This document shows, one piece after another, positions 32,357 to 41,423 of a stretch of DNA of 44,645 bases. This DNA is from Prescottella defluvii (GTDB taxonomy: Bacteria; Actinomycetota; Actinomycetes; Mycobacteriales; Mycobacteriaceae). The translations under genes and the position numbers were made by a program. The stretch covers positions 1 through 44,645 of the forward strand of contig NZ_JPOC01000019.1 of assembly GCF_000738775.1 (NCBI RefSeq), written 5' to 3'. Below the pieces are notes generated by a model that saw nothing but the letters and a program-made list of their open reading frames with translations, searched no databases and was not told the origin of the DNA. Numbering within the stretch: position 1 is the first letter of the stretch; each line of letters begins with the position of its first letter.

Positions 32357-33904
32357 GTGAGAACGGTGCTGGTACCTGACGGCGACGGTGCCACGCTGAT
32401 CCGGACCGACGAGTCCGGCCGGGCACTGGGCGCGCCGCTGCACGTGCCGGATGTGGCCGCCGCGGTCCGCGAGATCGAGGCCACCGAGCGGCCCCGTTGG
32501 GCGTGGGAGGACACCACGCGGGTGTATCCACCGCTGCTGGCGGCAGGGGTGCGGGTGCAGCGGTGCCACGACCTGACGCTCACCGGTGCGCTGCTCGAGA
32601 CCCGCGCGGGCCGGTACGTCCCCGTGGCAGAGACCCCGGTCGACGACCGGCTGGGCCTGTTCGACGTCGTGCCCTGGACCGCGCCGGACGTCGTCGTCGA
32701 GCGGCACCGGCGTCAGATCGAGACGGTCGGGGACGATCCGCGGCTGCGACTGCTGGTCGCCGCCGAGTCCGCGGGCGGGCTCACGGCGGCGGAGATGGGC
32801 TTCGACGGCCTCCCGTTCTCGGCGGCTGCGCACCGCACGCTGCTCGAGAACGCACTCGGGCCGCGGGTCCCGGACGACATGCTGCCGGACCGCCTGCGCG
32901 CCGTCGCCGACGACGTGAGTGCGGCGTTCGGGCGTCAAGTCAATCCGGCGTCGCAGCCGGAGGTGGTCGCGGCGTTCGCACGCGAGGGCATCGAACTGTC
33001 CTCCACCCGCGCGTATCTGCTGCGGGAGATCGACCACCCGGCGGTGGAGCCGTTGCTGCGCTACCGCGACCTGGCCAAGTTGCACAGCACCAACGGCTGG
33101 ACATGGCTGGACGCGTGGGTCCGCGGCGACCGCTTCCGACCGGTGTACGTGCCCGGCGGTGTGGTGTCGGGACGGTGGGCCAGCCGCGGCGGAGGCGCAC
33201 TGCAGATCCCGAAGGCACTGCGCTCCAGCGTGATCGCGGATGCGGGTCACACCTTCGTGATCGCCGACGCCGGTCAACTCGAGCCCCGGATACTCGCGGC
33301 GATGTCGGGGGATCCGCGGATGATGGCCGCCGCCGGCGCCGACGACCTGTACTCGCCCGTCGCGGCGGAGGCGTTCGGTGGGGACCGGGCGACGGCGAAG
33401 GTTGCGATCCTCGGCGTCCTCTACGGAGCCACCGCCGGCGACGCCCGCGCACTACTCGGGTTGCTGCGCAAGCGTTTTCCCGTCGCAGTGCAGTTCGTGG
33501 AGGACGCCGCCCGAGCCGGTGAACGCGGCGAGGTGGTCCGGTCCTGGCTCGGACGCGCGTGTCCCCCACCGGACGACGCGTGGTGGTCCGACGGCGACGC
33601 CCACGCCCGCGGCCGATTCACCCGCAACTTCGTCGTGCAGGCCACGGCCTCGGAGTGGGCACTGTGCCTGCTCGCAGACCTGCGTCGCCGCCTGGCCGCC
33701 GACCCCGGCGACGGTGAACTCGTGTTCTTCCAGCACGACGAGGTGGTGGTCCACAGCAGGCGCCCGGACGCGGCGGCCGCGCACGTCGTCGCGGCGGCCG
33801 AGTCGGCGACGCGACTGCTGTTCGGCGATACGCCCGTACGGTTTCCGATGGAGGTCGAGATCAGGGATTGCTACGCGGAACCGGCACCCTCCGACGCCGG
33901 ATAA
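32357..33904 (+). CDS. Bifunctional 3'-5' exonuclease/DNA polymerase-type protein (family A, actinobacterial)
   Basis: A 515-residue protein. The C-terminal half is a family A polymerase: motif A DAGQLEPRI (304-312) in place of the usual DYSQIELR, motif B RATAKVAILGVLYG (344-357) with Arg, Lys and Tyr-Gly kept, motif C QHDEV (459-463). The N-terminal 200 residues occupy the exonuclease position but show no clear DEDD acidic set. It lacks a 5' nuclease domain. GTG 32357 has no ribosome site and may be leaderless; the open frame further upstream is antisense to the LRR gene. A repair role or a role tied to the divergent operon are both possible. Confidence 0.85.
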   Translation: MRTVLVPDGDGATLIRTDESGRALGAPLHVPDVAAAVREIEATERPRWAWEDTTRVYPPLLAAGVRVQRCHDLTLTGALLETRAGRYVPVAETPVDDRLGLFDVVPWTAPDVVVERHRRQIETVGDDPRLRLLVAAESAGGLTAAEMGFDGLPFSAAAHRTLLENALGPRVPDDMLPDRLRAVADDVSAAFGRQVNPASQPEVVAAFAREGIELSSTRAYLLREIDHPAVEPLLRYRDLAKLHSTNGWTWLDAWVRGDRFRPVYVPGGVVSGRWASRGGGALQIPKALRSSVIADAGHTFVIADAGQLEPRILAAMSGDPRMMAAAGADDLYSPVAAEAFGGDRATAKVAILGVLYGATAGDARALLGLLRKRFPVAVQFVEDAARAGERGEVVRSWLGRACPPPDDAWWSDGDAHARGRFTRNFVVQATASEWALCLLADLRRRLAADPGDGELVFFQHDEVVVHSRRPDAAAAHVVAAAESATRLLFGDTPVRFPMEVEIRDCYAEPAPSDAG

Positions 33905-34058
33905 CGATTCGGCGGCGGCGCATTGCCGGACGTCACCGTCAGCCGTTACCGTTGAGCAGCAAGGTTGGGCAGACAGCCGGCGCGGGGAAGCGTGTCGCCG
34001 CTACAGTGTCGCCTGCTTCATGCCTCCCCTCCGTTGTAAGCACTTCGTGAGGGCACCC

Positions 34059-34211
34059 ATGACCCATCGTTACCTGTCCCGTCATTCCGACCACGAGATC
34101 CTCACCGCGGCCACAGCATCCCGCCGTCTCGAGACCACCACGCGAGCCCGCGGACGGTCGGAGGCATCCGTGCCCCGTGACTGGCACCACCCCGAGGAGG
34201 TCGCCGGATGA
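34059..34211 (+). CDS. Small basic protein (50 residues), first of a two-gene unit
   Basis: ATG at 34059 with GAGGG 6 bases upstream. The product is short, hydrophilic and His/Arg-rich (starts MTHRYLSRHSDHEILTAAT, ends HHPEEVAG). Its TGA overlaps the ATG of the next gene (ATGA), a strong sign that both are translated; the next gene's ribosome site lies inside its last codons. No domain recognised. TACAGT about 53 bases upstream may be a -10 element. Confidence 0.55.
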   Translation: MTHRYLSRHSDHEILTAATASRRLETTTRARGRSEASVPRDWHHPEEVAG

Positions 34212-34414
34212 CCACCCTGTCCGACTCCGAGGTCCGTGTACGGGAGGACCGCGAGACGATCGCGCGCGAGGGGTGCTGCACACTGCGGATCGCGGCGCTG
34301 TCGGCCGCGTCGGTGACCGCGGTAACCCTGCTGTTCGGCGGCTCGATCGTCATCGCCGCGTCGGCGGCCGCCCTGATCGTCCTGTGCGTCGTGGCCGCCG
34401 CCGTTCTCATCTGA
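34208..34414 (+). CDS. Small membrane protein (68 residues)
   Basis: ATG at 34208 after GAGGAGG. A charged N-terminus of about 26 residues with Cys23-Cys24 precedes two adjacent hydrophobic segments (about 27-46 and 48-68) that reach the C-terminus. No family recognised. It is translationally coupled to the preceding 50-residue gene and converges on the GAF-ANTAR gene with 12 bases between stops. Confidence 0.65.
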   Translation: MTTLSDSEVRVREDRETIAREGCCTLRIAALSAASVTAVTLLFGGSIVIAASAAALIVLCVVAAAVLI

Positions 34415-34426
34415 CCGGTCTGCCGA

Positions 34427-35170
34427 CTACGAGCGGTCGATCTTGTCGAGCAGCTGCTGCGCGACGTCGCGGAGCTTGGTGTTGGTCTGTTGGGAGGTCT
34501 TGACCATCAGCGCGAAGGCGGCGTCGGGATCGAGTCCGTGCAACGCCATCAAGACACCGATGGCGTGATCGATCGATGCTCTCGACTTCAGCGCGGACTC
34601 CAACGCTCGGACGGACCGCCGCGCCCCGTCGTAGCGCTGCGTCTGGCGCAGGGCAACCATTGCCGCCGTCGTAAAGGCCTCGAGCAGGGACTCGTCCAGC
34701 GTGCGGAAGCCGTCGTCGTCCGGGCTGTACAGGTTGAACGATCCGCTCACCCGGTCGTCGAGCGTCAACGGGGAGGCGACGAAGCTGCCGATTCCGTGGC
34801 TGTCGGCGACGGCGGCGATCTCGGGCCATCGCCGTCGGATCTCGTCGCGGCCGATATTCTGTGAAACCTGTTCTCGCGCCGAACGCAGGCAGGGACCGTC
34901 GTCGAGATCGTATTGAGTGCTGTCGATCTCGCGTACCCGCGGATCGGTGGCCGCCGCCGTCTCTGCCTTCCCGTCGCGAAGGATGGTCACCCCACCCATG
35001 TCGGCGGCCGGCACGATGCGGACCGCGCTCTCGACGAGGCACTGCAGGACATGCTCGAGCTCGTCGACATCGTCGAGCATCCCCGACAGTTCCTGGAGGG
35101 AGGACGTGAGTTCGTCGACGCTTCCCTGCAGCTCCGACTGTTCGTCCGGAATCGCTCGCTCGTCACCCAT
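34427..35170 (-). CDS. GAF-ANTAR regulator at the end of the urease operon
   Basis: A 247-residue protein: GAF domain (about residues 40-180; LVESAVRIVPAADMGGVTI; DDGPCLRSARE; ASPLTLDDRVSGSFNLYSP) followed by an ANTAR domain (about 185-245; SALKSRASIDHAIGVLMA...AFALMVKTSQQTNTKLRDVA). ANTAR proteins bind paired hexaloop hairpins in mRNA and prevent termination. The ATG at 35170 overlaps the urea transporter stop by 8 bases with GGGGGA upstream, so it is translated with the urease operon. This suggests it antiterminates that or a related nitrogen transcript when its GAF domain senses a signal. Confidence 0.9.
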   Translation of the reverse strand: MGDERAIPDEQSELQGSVDELTSSLQELSGMLDDVDELEHVLQCLVESAVRIVPAADMGGVTILRDGKAETAAATDPRVREIDSTQYDLDDGPCLRSAREQVSQNIGRDEIRRRWPEIAAVADSHGIGSFVASPLTLDDRVSGSFNLYSPDDDGFRTLDESLLEAFTTAAMVALRQTQRYDGARRSVRALESALKSRASIDHAIGVLMALHGLDPDAAFALMVKTSQQTNTKLRDVAQQLLDKIDRS

Positions 35171-36269
35171 CGGATCCCCCGGATTCACCGTCTCGATGCC
35201 CCGACCGTTGCGTCGATTCTATTCCCGTCGACGTGCCACGGGACCGCTTCGACCCGGACTCTGCCGCGCCGCCGGCGATCGTGGCGTGCTGGACCGGGAC
35301 GAACCGCTTCTTCGGGAGCAGGAACAGCCACGTGGCGAACACGAAGGGCGCGGTGCCCACCGGCAGCGAGATCGGTGCGAACGCCGACAGCAGCGCGGCG
35401 TGCACGACCACCGTCACCAGGATGCCGAAGATCGTGTAGATCAGCACCCGCCAGGACGGGTCGTAGAACACCGAACCGAGGGCGACGGCGGTGAGGACGG
35501 CGCTGAACCCGTACAGCCCGTTGCCGATCGCGGTGGCGTCGGCGCCGAGCGCGAGGACCGTCGCCATCGCGACGGCCGAGCCGATGAGCGCGAACAGTGC
35601 CGCCCACCGCGACGCGACCAGGAGGGCGATCACGAGAACGATTCCGGTCACCGTGTCGTTGATCAGGAAGATCTGGGACACGTTCCGGAACAGCGTGTTC
35701 CACAGATAGCCGACGGTGACGTCCGCGTGCGCGGCGGACTCCCCGATCGGCTGGGGGAACTGCGCTGCCGCCAGCGGCGACGTCCCGACGTGGAGGAACT
35801 GGAACGCGCCCAGGACGAGGAACCACATCACCAGGTTGAAGGGGAACGTCAGCGCCGGCACGCCCCAGGTCTTGAATACGTTTGCGGTCGCCATGAACAC
35901 GACGGTCGAGGCGGCCGCGCCCACCACCAGATACACCCACAGCATGGGGCCGCCGGCCAGGAAGGTGGGAATCGCGGCGCCGACGAGAATGCCGTTGTAC
36001 CCGTACAGTCCGGCGCGCATCGATGCGTCGTCGGAGTTCAGCAGCATCCCCGTGGCCGTGGCGACCACCAGGCCCACCACCGCACCGATCGCCACCGAGA
36101 CCGATTCGGTCGCGATCGCACCCCAGAAGATCCCCACGACGAACAGCAGCCCGGTGGCCGCGTTGTCCTGGAACATGACCTGACCGGCTCCCCGGAGGTC
36201 GGTGTCCACGAGGCGGACGACTGCGTTCCGTTCGACCACGCGGCCCCAGGCCGCCCCGACCGAGGGCAC
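35163..36269 (-). CDS. Urea transporter, UT family
   Basis: A 368-residue protein with about ten hydrophobic helices in two related halves. The signature segment is LRGAGQVMFQDNAATGLLF, followed by GLYGYNGILVGAAI and, in the second half, GLYGFSAVLTAVALG; these paired YGYNG/YGFSA motifs line the urea channel. The GTG at 36269 is chosen because the residues before MFQD belong to the family; it is 5 bases after the ureD stop with GGGG upstream. A charged tail of about 50 residues ends the protein. It imports urea by channel-like facilitated diffusion for the urease encoded upstream. Confidence 0.9.
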   Translation of the reverse strand: MPSVGAAWGRVVERNAVVRLVDTDLRGAGQVMFQDNAATGLLFVVGIFWGAIATESVSVAIGAVVGLVVATATGMLLNSDDASMRAGLYGYNGILVGAAIPTFLAGGPMLWVYLVVGAAASTVVFMATANVFKTWGVPALTFPFNLVMWFLVLGAFQFLHVGTSPLAAAQFPQPIGESAAHADVTVGYLWNTLFRNVSQIFLINDTVTGIVLVIALLVASRWAALFALIGSAVAMATVLALGADATAIGNGLYGFSAVLTAVALGSVFYDPSWRVLIYTIFGILVTVVVHAALLSAFAPISLPVGTAPFVFATWLFLLPKKRFVPVQHATIAGGAAESGSKRSRGTSTGIESTQRSGHRDGESGGSDG

Positions 36270-36274
36270 GGCGC

Positions 36275-37189
36275 TCAACCCCACAGCGGCACAGGCGGAA
36301 TGGAGGCGCCCAGGACCGTCTCGCGGACCAGCGACCAGAACTCGCGAACCTGGGCGCGTACCGGTTCGCTCTCGGGCCCGAGCACCTTGTAGATCAGTCC
36401 GGCGTCGTTCGGCAACCGGCTCGCGCCCGCGAACACCGAGCTCTGCCGGCCCGGGACGATCCGGTCCAGGATCGCCTCCGCGTGGGCCACCGGAGTGAGC
36501 AGCACGACGTTGGCGAGGACGTCGTGGCCCCGCATGGCCCCGGCCAGGCGCACCGGCCACCGGCCCGGCTCGATCAGCAGCTTCTCGGCGAACAGGTCTT
36601 CCCCACCAGGATGTTTCGCGGCCACGGAGGTGGAGTACACGTCGTACTCGAACAATTCCCCGCCACGGTGGTACTTGCGACCGGGCATCACGATCTCCGA
36701 GAACAGCAGCGTCGCCGACGGATCGATCGTGATGTCGGTGTGCGCGACGTAGCGGGCGTGCCGATGCGGGATCGTCATGCCCGGCATGAGTTCCAGGTAC
36801 GAATCCTCCGCGAGCGTGACGGTCTGCACCTGGGACGCGTAGTTGGCGTCCATCTCGTGCACCTTCGTCGCCGACTGGGTCGTCACGTGCGCCGTCGACC
36901 CCGGCCCCATGTCGATGCCGATGTGCAGCCGGTCGCCCTGCAGCACGCACCCGGAAGTGGAAATGATGTAGACACAGGGCATCCCGGGTAGGTTCTCGTC
37001 CCAGTACAGCGCCTGCTGCACCAGCAGCGGGGCCTTGCGGTACAGGTGTGCCAGGATCGACCGTCCGCCCCGGTCCTCGAAGCGCAGGTCGAGGATCCCG
37101 GTCTTGCCGACCCGCCCGGACGGCGCCTGCCGGGGCTCGTCCTGGTACGGGGCCAGCTCCGGGACCGACCCGACCGAACGCGTCGTCAT
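36275..37189 (-). CDS. ureD: Urease accessory protein UreD
   Basis: A 304-residue UreD (UreH) protein, all-beta scaffold: LFEDRG-type opening (here LRFEDRGGRS), TTQSATKVHEMD, YLELMPGMTIPHRHARY and the region FSEIVMPGRKYH (UreD GR motif). It forms the UreD-UreF-UreG complex that delivers Ni to apo-urease. The ATG overlaps the ureG stop by 4 bases, and the urea transporter follows after 5 bases. Confidence 0.95.
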   Translation of the reverse strand: MTTRSVGSVPELAPYQDEPRQAPSGRVGKTGILDLRFEDRGGRSILAHLYRKAPLLVQQALYWDENLPGMPCVYIISTSGCVLQGDRLHIGIDMGPGSTAHVTTQSATKVHEMDANYASQVQTVTLAEDSYLELMPGMTIPHRHARYVAHTDITIDPSATLLFSEIVMPGRKYHRGGELFEYDVYSTSVAAKHPGGEDLFAEKLLIEPGRWPVRLAGAMRGHDVLANVVLLTPVAHAEAILDRIVPGRQSSVFAGASRLPNDAGLIYKVLGPESEPVRAQVREFWSLVRETVLGASIPPVPLWG

Positions 37190-37830
37190 GTCGAGGCCGC
37201 CTCGGCCTTCCCCGGGGCGTCGAACAGGACGCCGTGCACGATCTGCTCCACCACGTCCGAGATCCCCTCGCCGGTCATGCAGTTGGTGAAGATGAACGGC
37301 TTCCCGTTTCGCATCAGCGCCGAATCGTGCGCCATCACTCCGAGATCCGCGTGCACGTACGGCGCCAGGTCGGTCTTGTTGATCACCAGGATGTCCGACT
37401 GCGAGATACCGGGGCCGTTCTTGCGGGGGATCTTGTCACCGGCCGCGACGTCGATGACGTAGACGAAGTAGTCCACCAATGCCGGGCTGAACGTGAGAGT
37501 CAGGTTGTCGCCACCACTTTCGATGAACACCACGTCGGTGCCGGGGAACATCCGTTCCATGTCCTCGACGGCCGCGAGGTTCATACTGGGGTCCTCCCGG
37601 ACCGCGGTGTGCGGGCAGGCGCCGGTCTCGACCCCGACGATCCGCTCCTCGACGAGGACGCCCTTGAGCGCGCGGCGGACGTGCTTGGCGTCCTCGGTGG
37701 TGACCACGTCGTTGGTGATCACCAGGACGCTGGTGCCGCGGTCGATGAACTCGGGCGTCATCGCCTCGATGAGGGCGGTCTTGCCCGACCCCACGGGACC
37801 GCCGATCCCGATGCGCGTCGTCTTCTTCAT
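37186..37830 (-). CDS. ureG: Urease accessory GTPase UreG
   Basis: A 214-residue SIMIBI-class GTPase: P-loop GPVGSGKT (about 11-18), metal-binding ETGACPHTAVREDPS with the CPH motif that holds Ni at the dimer interface, ESGGDNL (switch region) and NKTDLAP (guanine specificity). It powers Ni insertion into UreC. It lacks the His-rich N-terminus of some homologues, consistent with a separate UreE. Ten bases separate it from ureF. Confidence 0.97.
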   Translation of the reverse strand: MKKTTRIGIGGPVGSGKTALIEAMTPEFIDRGTSVLVITNDVVTTEDAKHVRRALKGVLVEERIVGVETGACPHTAVREDPSMNLAAVEDMERMFPGTDVVFIESGGDNLTLTFSPALVDYFVYVIDVAAGDKIPRKNGPGISQSDILVINKTDLAPYVHADLGVMAHDSALMRNGKPFIFTNCMTGEGISDVVEQIVHGVLFDAPGKAEAAST

Positions 37831-37840
37831 CGTCGACCTC

Positions 37841-38572
37841 CTAGGTCATGAACATCCGGACGTGGGCACGCACATGGACGGCCGCCAGGACGTCGGCCAT
37901 CGGGGCGAACGTCGCCATGTCGTCGAGCGTGTGATCGACAACCGCGGCGTAGTCGTCCTCGACGTTTCCGTTGACGTCGAACAGGATTCGTTGCGTCGCC
38001 ACGTGATCCACCCGCAGCAGCCGCAGTGCCGCGCCGAGTACGGTCGTCGCCGCCCCGTACTGATGCGCCGCGAAGGCGTCCTGCTCGGGGCATCCCATCT
38101 CGGCGAGCGCGATCCCGACACCCACCGGATACGTGCCCGGCGTCTCCCCCGCCTCGACAGCGGCGAGCCACTTGCCGAACGTCACTCCTCCGGTCAGCTC
38201 GCAGCCGAGTTCGGCGAGCTTCTTTCCCATCCGCGTCGACATGGTGCGTGCCTCCTCGCCGAGCTTGCGCGTGAGCACCGCGTGGTCCGCGGCCAGCACC
38301 CGGCCGAAGTCGTCGTCGACGGTGCCGCGGTGCGCCGCCAGCACCGCGATGCCGTCGCACGTGGCCGCCTGACGGACGACGGTAAGTACGAACTCGCGCA
38401 GCGTCACGGCGTCGGTCACCACCGACTCGGCCACGGCCGCTTCGAGTCCGTTGGAGAACGAGAACGCCCCGACCGGGAACATCGAGTCGGCGAACTGGAT
38501 CAGCCGCATCGCCCGGGTGATCCCCGCGGGCGATGCCGGATCGATGCCGTCAGGCTCAGGGCTGCGGGGCAT
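37841..38572 (-). CDS. ureF: Urease accessory protein UreF
   Basis: A 243-residue helical UreF: QFADSMFPVGAFSFSNGLE at the start (conserved D/P/G/F-S motif), GTYPVGVGIALAEMG and AAHQYGAA later. It acts as the fidelity or GTPase-activating partner of UreG in the UreDFG complex. The ATG at 38572 follows AAGGG and overlaps ureE by 17 bases; the GTG at 38587 is a weaker alternative. Confidence 0.93.
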   Translation of the reverse strand: MPRSPEPDGIDPASPAGITRAMRLIQFADSMFPVGAFSFSNGLEAAVAESVVTDAVTLREFVLTVVRQAATCDGIAVLAAHRGTVDDDFGRVLAADHAVLTRKLGEEARTMSTRMGKKLAELGCELTGGVTFGKWLAAVEAGETPGTYPVGVGIALAEMGCPEQDAFAAHQYGAATTVLGAALRLLRVDHVATQRILFDVNGNVEDDYAAVVDHTLDDMATFAPMADVLAAVHVRAHVRMFMT

Positions 38573-39146
38573 GGGTGTGCCCTTCACCCTCGCGCGCCGC
38601 TGCTCCGAACAACCTGCGCGCCTCGTGCGGCGCGAGGTACGGGATCACCTCGGCGCCGGGCCGGAACTCGTACGTGATGCCCTCGAATCCGTGCGTGCGC
38701 ATCACCGACCCCATCACCGCCTTGTCGACGGTGAGGGGCACATAGACGGTGCCGCCCTTCACCACTGCCGGCCAGTGCTGATTCCCGATCGCGTGGCCCA
38801 ACTCCAGACAGGTCTGCATCATCGTCTCGGGTGTCGCGTCGAGTAGACCGGTCAGCTCGATCGCCATGACGTCCTTGAGGTTGATCCGTGCCACCACGAG
38901 GCTGCCGTCGCCGGCGTCCCGGACCAGAACGTCGCCGTCGCGCAACTGGACGCCGCGGTCGAGCGAGAGCGCGATCTCGACACCGTCCTGGGTGGTGCGC
39001 CGCAGCCGGCTCTTCTGTGCCTCCCACTGGTCGAGGACCAGCAGGTCGACCTTTGCTCCCTCGAGGCGGGACCGCCAGTCCGGATCGTCGACGTTGCCGA
39101 GGACCGCGTCGACGCGAACAGGCTCCCGAAATCGCTCGTCCGGCAC
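38556..39146 (-). CDS. ureE: Urease accessory protein UreE (Ni metallochaperone)
   Basis: A 196-residue UreE: an N-terminal peptide-binding-like domain with LLVLDQWEAQKSRLRRT, and a C-terminal ferredoxin-like metal domain with LGHAIGNQHWPAVV, whose His is the interface Ni ligand. The C-terminal tail is short with two histidines (GHTHAPQP). AGGGGTG precedes the GTG start. It follows ureC by 10 bases. It carries Ni to UreG. Confidence 0.93.
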   Translation of the reverse strand: MPDERFREPVRVDAVLGNVDDPDWRSRLEGAKVDLLVLDQWEAQKSRLRRTTQDGVEIALSLDRGVQLRDGDVLVRDAGDGSLVVARINLKDVMAIELTGLLDATPETMMQTCLELGHAIGNQHWPAVVKGGTVYVPLTVDKAVMGSVMRTHGFEGITYEFRPGAEVIPYLAPHEARRLFGAAAREGEGHTHAPQP

Positions 39147-39156
39147 GAGAACACCC

Positions 39157-40875
39157 CTAACTGAAGAAGTAGAGTTGGTTCAGCCGAATCGATTCCGCGG
39201 GTTCGACGTAGGCGTGCACCCCGTCGGCCTTCACTGCGAACGTCTCCGGATCCACCTCGATCCGCGGGGTCGCGGTATTGCGGATCAGGTCCCGTTTGGT
39301 GATGGTCCGGGTCCCCTTCACCGCCATCACCTGACGGTCGAGCCCGAGGCGCTCCTTGATGCCGCTGTCCAGCGCCGCCCGCGACACGAACGACACCGAG
39401 CTCTCCGCCAGCGCCTTGCCGTGGGCGCCGAACATCGGTCGGTAGATAACCGGCTGCGGTGTCGGTAGCGACGCGTTGGGATCACCCATCGCGTACCAAT
39501 TGATCATCCCGCCCTTGATCACCATCTTGGGTTTGGCGCCGAAGAAGCCCGGATCCCACAACACGAGGTCGGCCATCTTGCCCGGCGCGATCGAGCCGAG
39601 AACGTGCGAAACACCGAACGTCAGTGCGGGATTGATCGTCACCTTCGCGACGTACCGCAGGACCCGGAAGTTGTCGTTGCCGTCCGCGTCCTCCGGCAGC
39701 TTGCCCCGTGCCCGCTTCATGCAGTCGGCGAGCTGGATCGCACGCAGCCAGGTCTCGCCGACCCGGCCCATCGCCTGGGAGTCGCTCGAGATCATCGAGA
39801 TGACGCCCATGTCCTGCAGCACGTTCTCGCCGCCGATCGTCTCGGCGCGCACCCGGCTCTCCGCGAACGACACATCCGAGGGGACCTTCGGATTGAGGTT
39901 GTGGCACACCATGATCATGTCGAACAGCTCGGCCTGGGTGTTGATGCCGTACGGCAGTGTCGGGTTGGTCGACGCGGGCAGCACGTTGTCCTCGCCGGTG
40001 ACCCGCAGGATGTCCGGCGCATGGCCGCCGCCGGCACCCTCGCTGTGGTACGTGTGGATGGTGCGGCCTTCGAAGGCCGCGATGGTGTCCTCGACGTAGC
40101 CCGACTCGTTGAGGGTGTCGGTGTGGATGGCCACCTGGATGTCCATGTCGTCGGCCACCCGGAGGGCCGCACGGATCGCGGCGGGAGTGGCACCCCAGTC
40201 CTCGTGCACCTTCAGGCCCGCGGCGCCCGCCTCGATCTGCTCGATGAGCGACTGGTCGCCGGACGAGTTGCCCTTGCCGAGCATGCCGATGTTGACGGGT
40301 AGCCCCTCGTTCGCCCGCAACATCATCGCCATGTTCCAGGTGCCGGAGGTGATGGTGGTGCCGTTGGTGCCGTCGGTCGGCCCGAATCCGCCCCCGAACA
40401 GGGTCGTGACGCCGTTGCTCAGCGCGGCGTACGCCTGCTGGGGGGCCACCAGGTGCACGTGCGGGTCGATACCGGCGGCCGTGAGGATCAACTGCTCACC
40501 CGAGATGGCGTCCGTCGCGGGCCCCGTCGTCAGGCCCGGCGTCACACCGTCCATCGTGCCGGAGTTACCCGCCTTGCCGATGCCGGCGATCCGGCCGTCC
40601 TTGATCCCGACGTCGGCCTTGACGACTCCCAGCAACGCGTCGAGGACGACCACGTTGGTGATCACCAGGTCCAGTGCACCGTCGACGCTGCACGACGTGG
40701 GGTCCTGCCCCATGCCGTCCCGCAGGGTCTTGCCTCCGCCGTAGAGCGCCTCGTCACCGATGACCCGCAGATCCTTCTCGATCTCCACGAACAGGTCCGT
40801 GTTCCCGAGGCGGATCTTGTCGCCCTCGGTGGGGCCGAACAGGCCCGCGTACTCCGCCCGCGAGATCTTGGTCAT
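39157..40875 (-). CDS. ureC: Urease alpha subunit UreC
   Basis: A 572-residue catalytic subunit, full length. Ni ligands are visible: GIDPHVHLV, the carbamylated Lys in [29 protein letters not shown] and SSDSQAMGR with the Asp ligand. The flap motif reads VCHNLNP; the catalytic His is kept, but the next residue is Asn where His is usual. The following segment [17 protein letters not shown] also departs from the usual IAAED. The ATG at 40875 ([16 protein letters not shown]) is preferred over the frame start at 40896. It hydrolyses urea to ammonia and carbamate with UreA and UreB. Confidence 0.97.
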   Translation of the reverse strand: MTKISRAEYAGLFGPTEGDKIRLGNTDLFVEIEKDLRVIGDEALYGGGKTLRDGMGQDPTSCSVDGALDLVITNVVVLDALLGVVKADVGIKDGRIAGIGKAGNSGTMDGVTPGLTTGPATDAISGEQLILTAAGIDPHVHLVAPQQAYAALSNGVTTLFGGGFGPTDGTNGTTITSGTWNMAMMLRANEGLPVNIGMLGKGNSSGDQSLIEQIEAGAAGLKVHEDWGATPAAIRAALRVADDMDIQVAIHTDTLNESGYVEDTIAAFEGRTIHTYHSEGAGGGHAPDILRVTGEDNVLPASTNPTLPYGINTQAELFDMIMVCHNLNPKVPSDVSFAESRVRAETIGGENVLQDMGVISMISSDSQAMGRVGETWLRAIQLADCMKRARGKLPEDADGNDNFRVLRYVAKVTINPALTFGVSHVLGSIAPGKMADLVLWDPGFFGAKPKMVIKGGMINWYAMGDPNASLPTPQPVIYRPMFGAHGKALAESSVSFVSRAALDSGIKERLGLDRQVMAVKGTRTITKRDLIRNTATPRIEVDPETFAVKADGVHAYVEPAESIRLNQLYFFS

Positions 40876-40926
40876 GAGTCCGTACCTCTTCTCCACATCG
40901 GAATGTGTCGCCGAAACCTGTGCTGC

Positions 40927-41400
40927 TCAATCGGATCGGAAGTCGTATTCCTTCGCCAACGCGACCGCCCTCGCCAACCGGGGACGGTACGGCGCATGCG
41001 TCGGTCCCCAGCCGTCGACGAAGCCGTTGAAGCCGTACACGCGCTGCTTGCCGCCGAAGGGAACCAACGTGACCTCCTTCCGGTCCCCGGGCTCGAACCG
41101 GACGGCGGTGCCGGCCGCGATGTCGAGCCGCCACCCGAAGGTGGCCTCCCGGTCGAACGCGAGGGCGCGGTTGACCTCCATGAAATGGAAGTGCGACCCG
41201 ACCTGGATGGGACGGTCCCCCGTGTTGCGGACCGTCACCTTCTGCCGCGGGCGCCCGACGTTCAGTTCGATCGGCTCGTCACGCAACACGTACCCGCCGA
41301 CGGGCACCGCGCGCGAGGCCTGACCGGACCGCCCGGACTTACCGGGTCCGGCGGGCTTCCCCGCCTTTCCTGACTTGCCTGTCTTGCCGGATTTGCTCAT
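40927..41400 (-). CDS. ureB: Urease beta subunit UreB with Lys/Gly-rich N-terminal extension
   Basis: A 157-residue UreB. The usual domain begins near residue 34 ([14 protein letters not shown]) with [31 protein letters not shown] and [10 protein letters not shown]. The first 30 residues are a repetitive basic stretch ([19 protein letters not shown]) not found in compact UreB proteins; many homologues begin directly at the domain. The start ATG at 41400 is the only one upstream of the domain. It lies between ureA (23 bases) and ureC (51 bases). Confidence 0.95.
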   Translation of the reverse strand: MSKSGKTGKSGKAGKPAGPGKSGRSGQASRAVPVGGYVLRDEPIELNVGRPRQKVTVRNTGDRPIQVGSHFHFMEVNRALAFDREATFGWRLDIAAGTAVRFEPGDRKEVTLVPFGGKQRVYGFNGFVDGWGPTHAPYRPRLARAVALAKEYDFRSD

Positions 41401-41423
41401 CGCAGCAGCCTTCTCGTCGTTCG

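Noticed and set aside
32357-33904. Prophage or mobile-element polymerase
   Set aside because: No integrase, terminase, att-like repeats or composition shift nearby; the protein type is known as a chromosomal actinobacterial gene.
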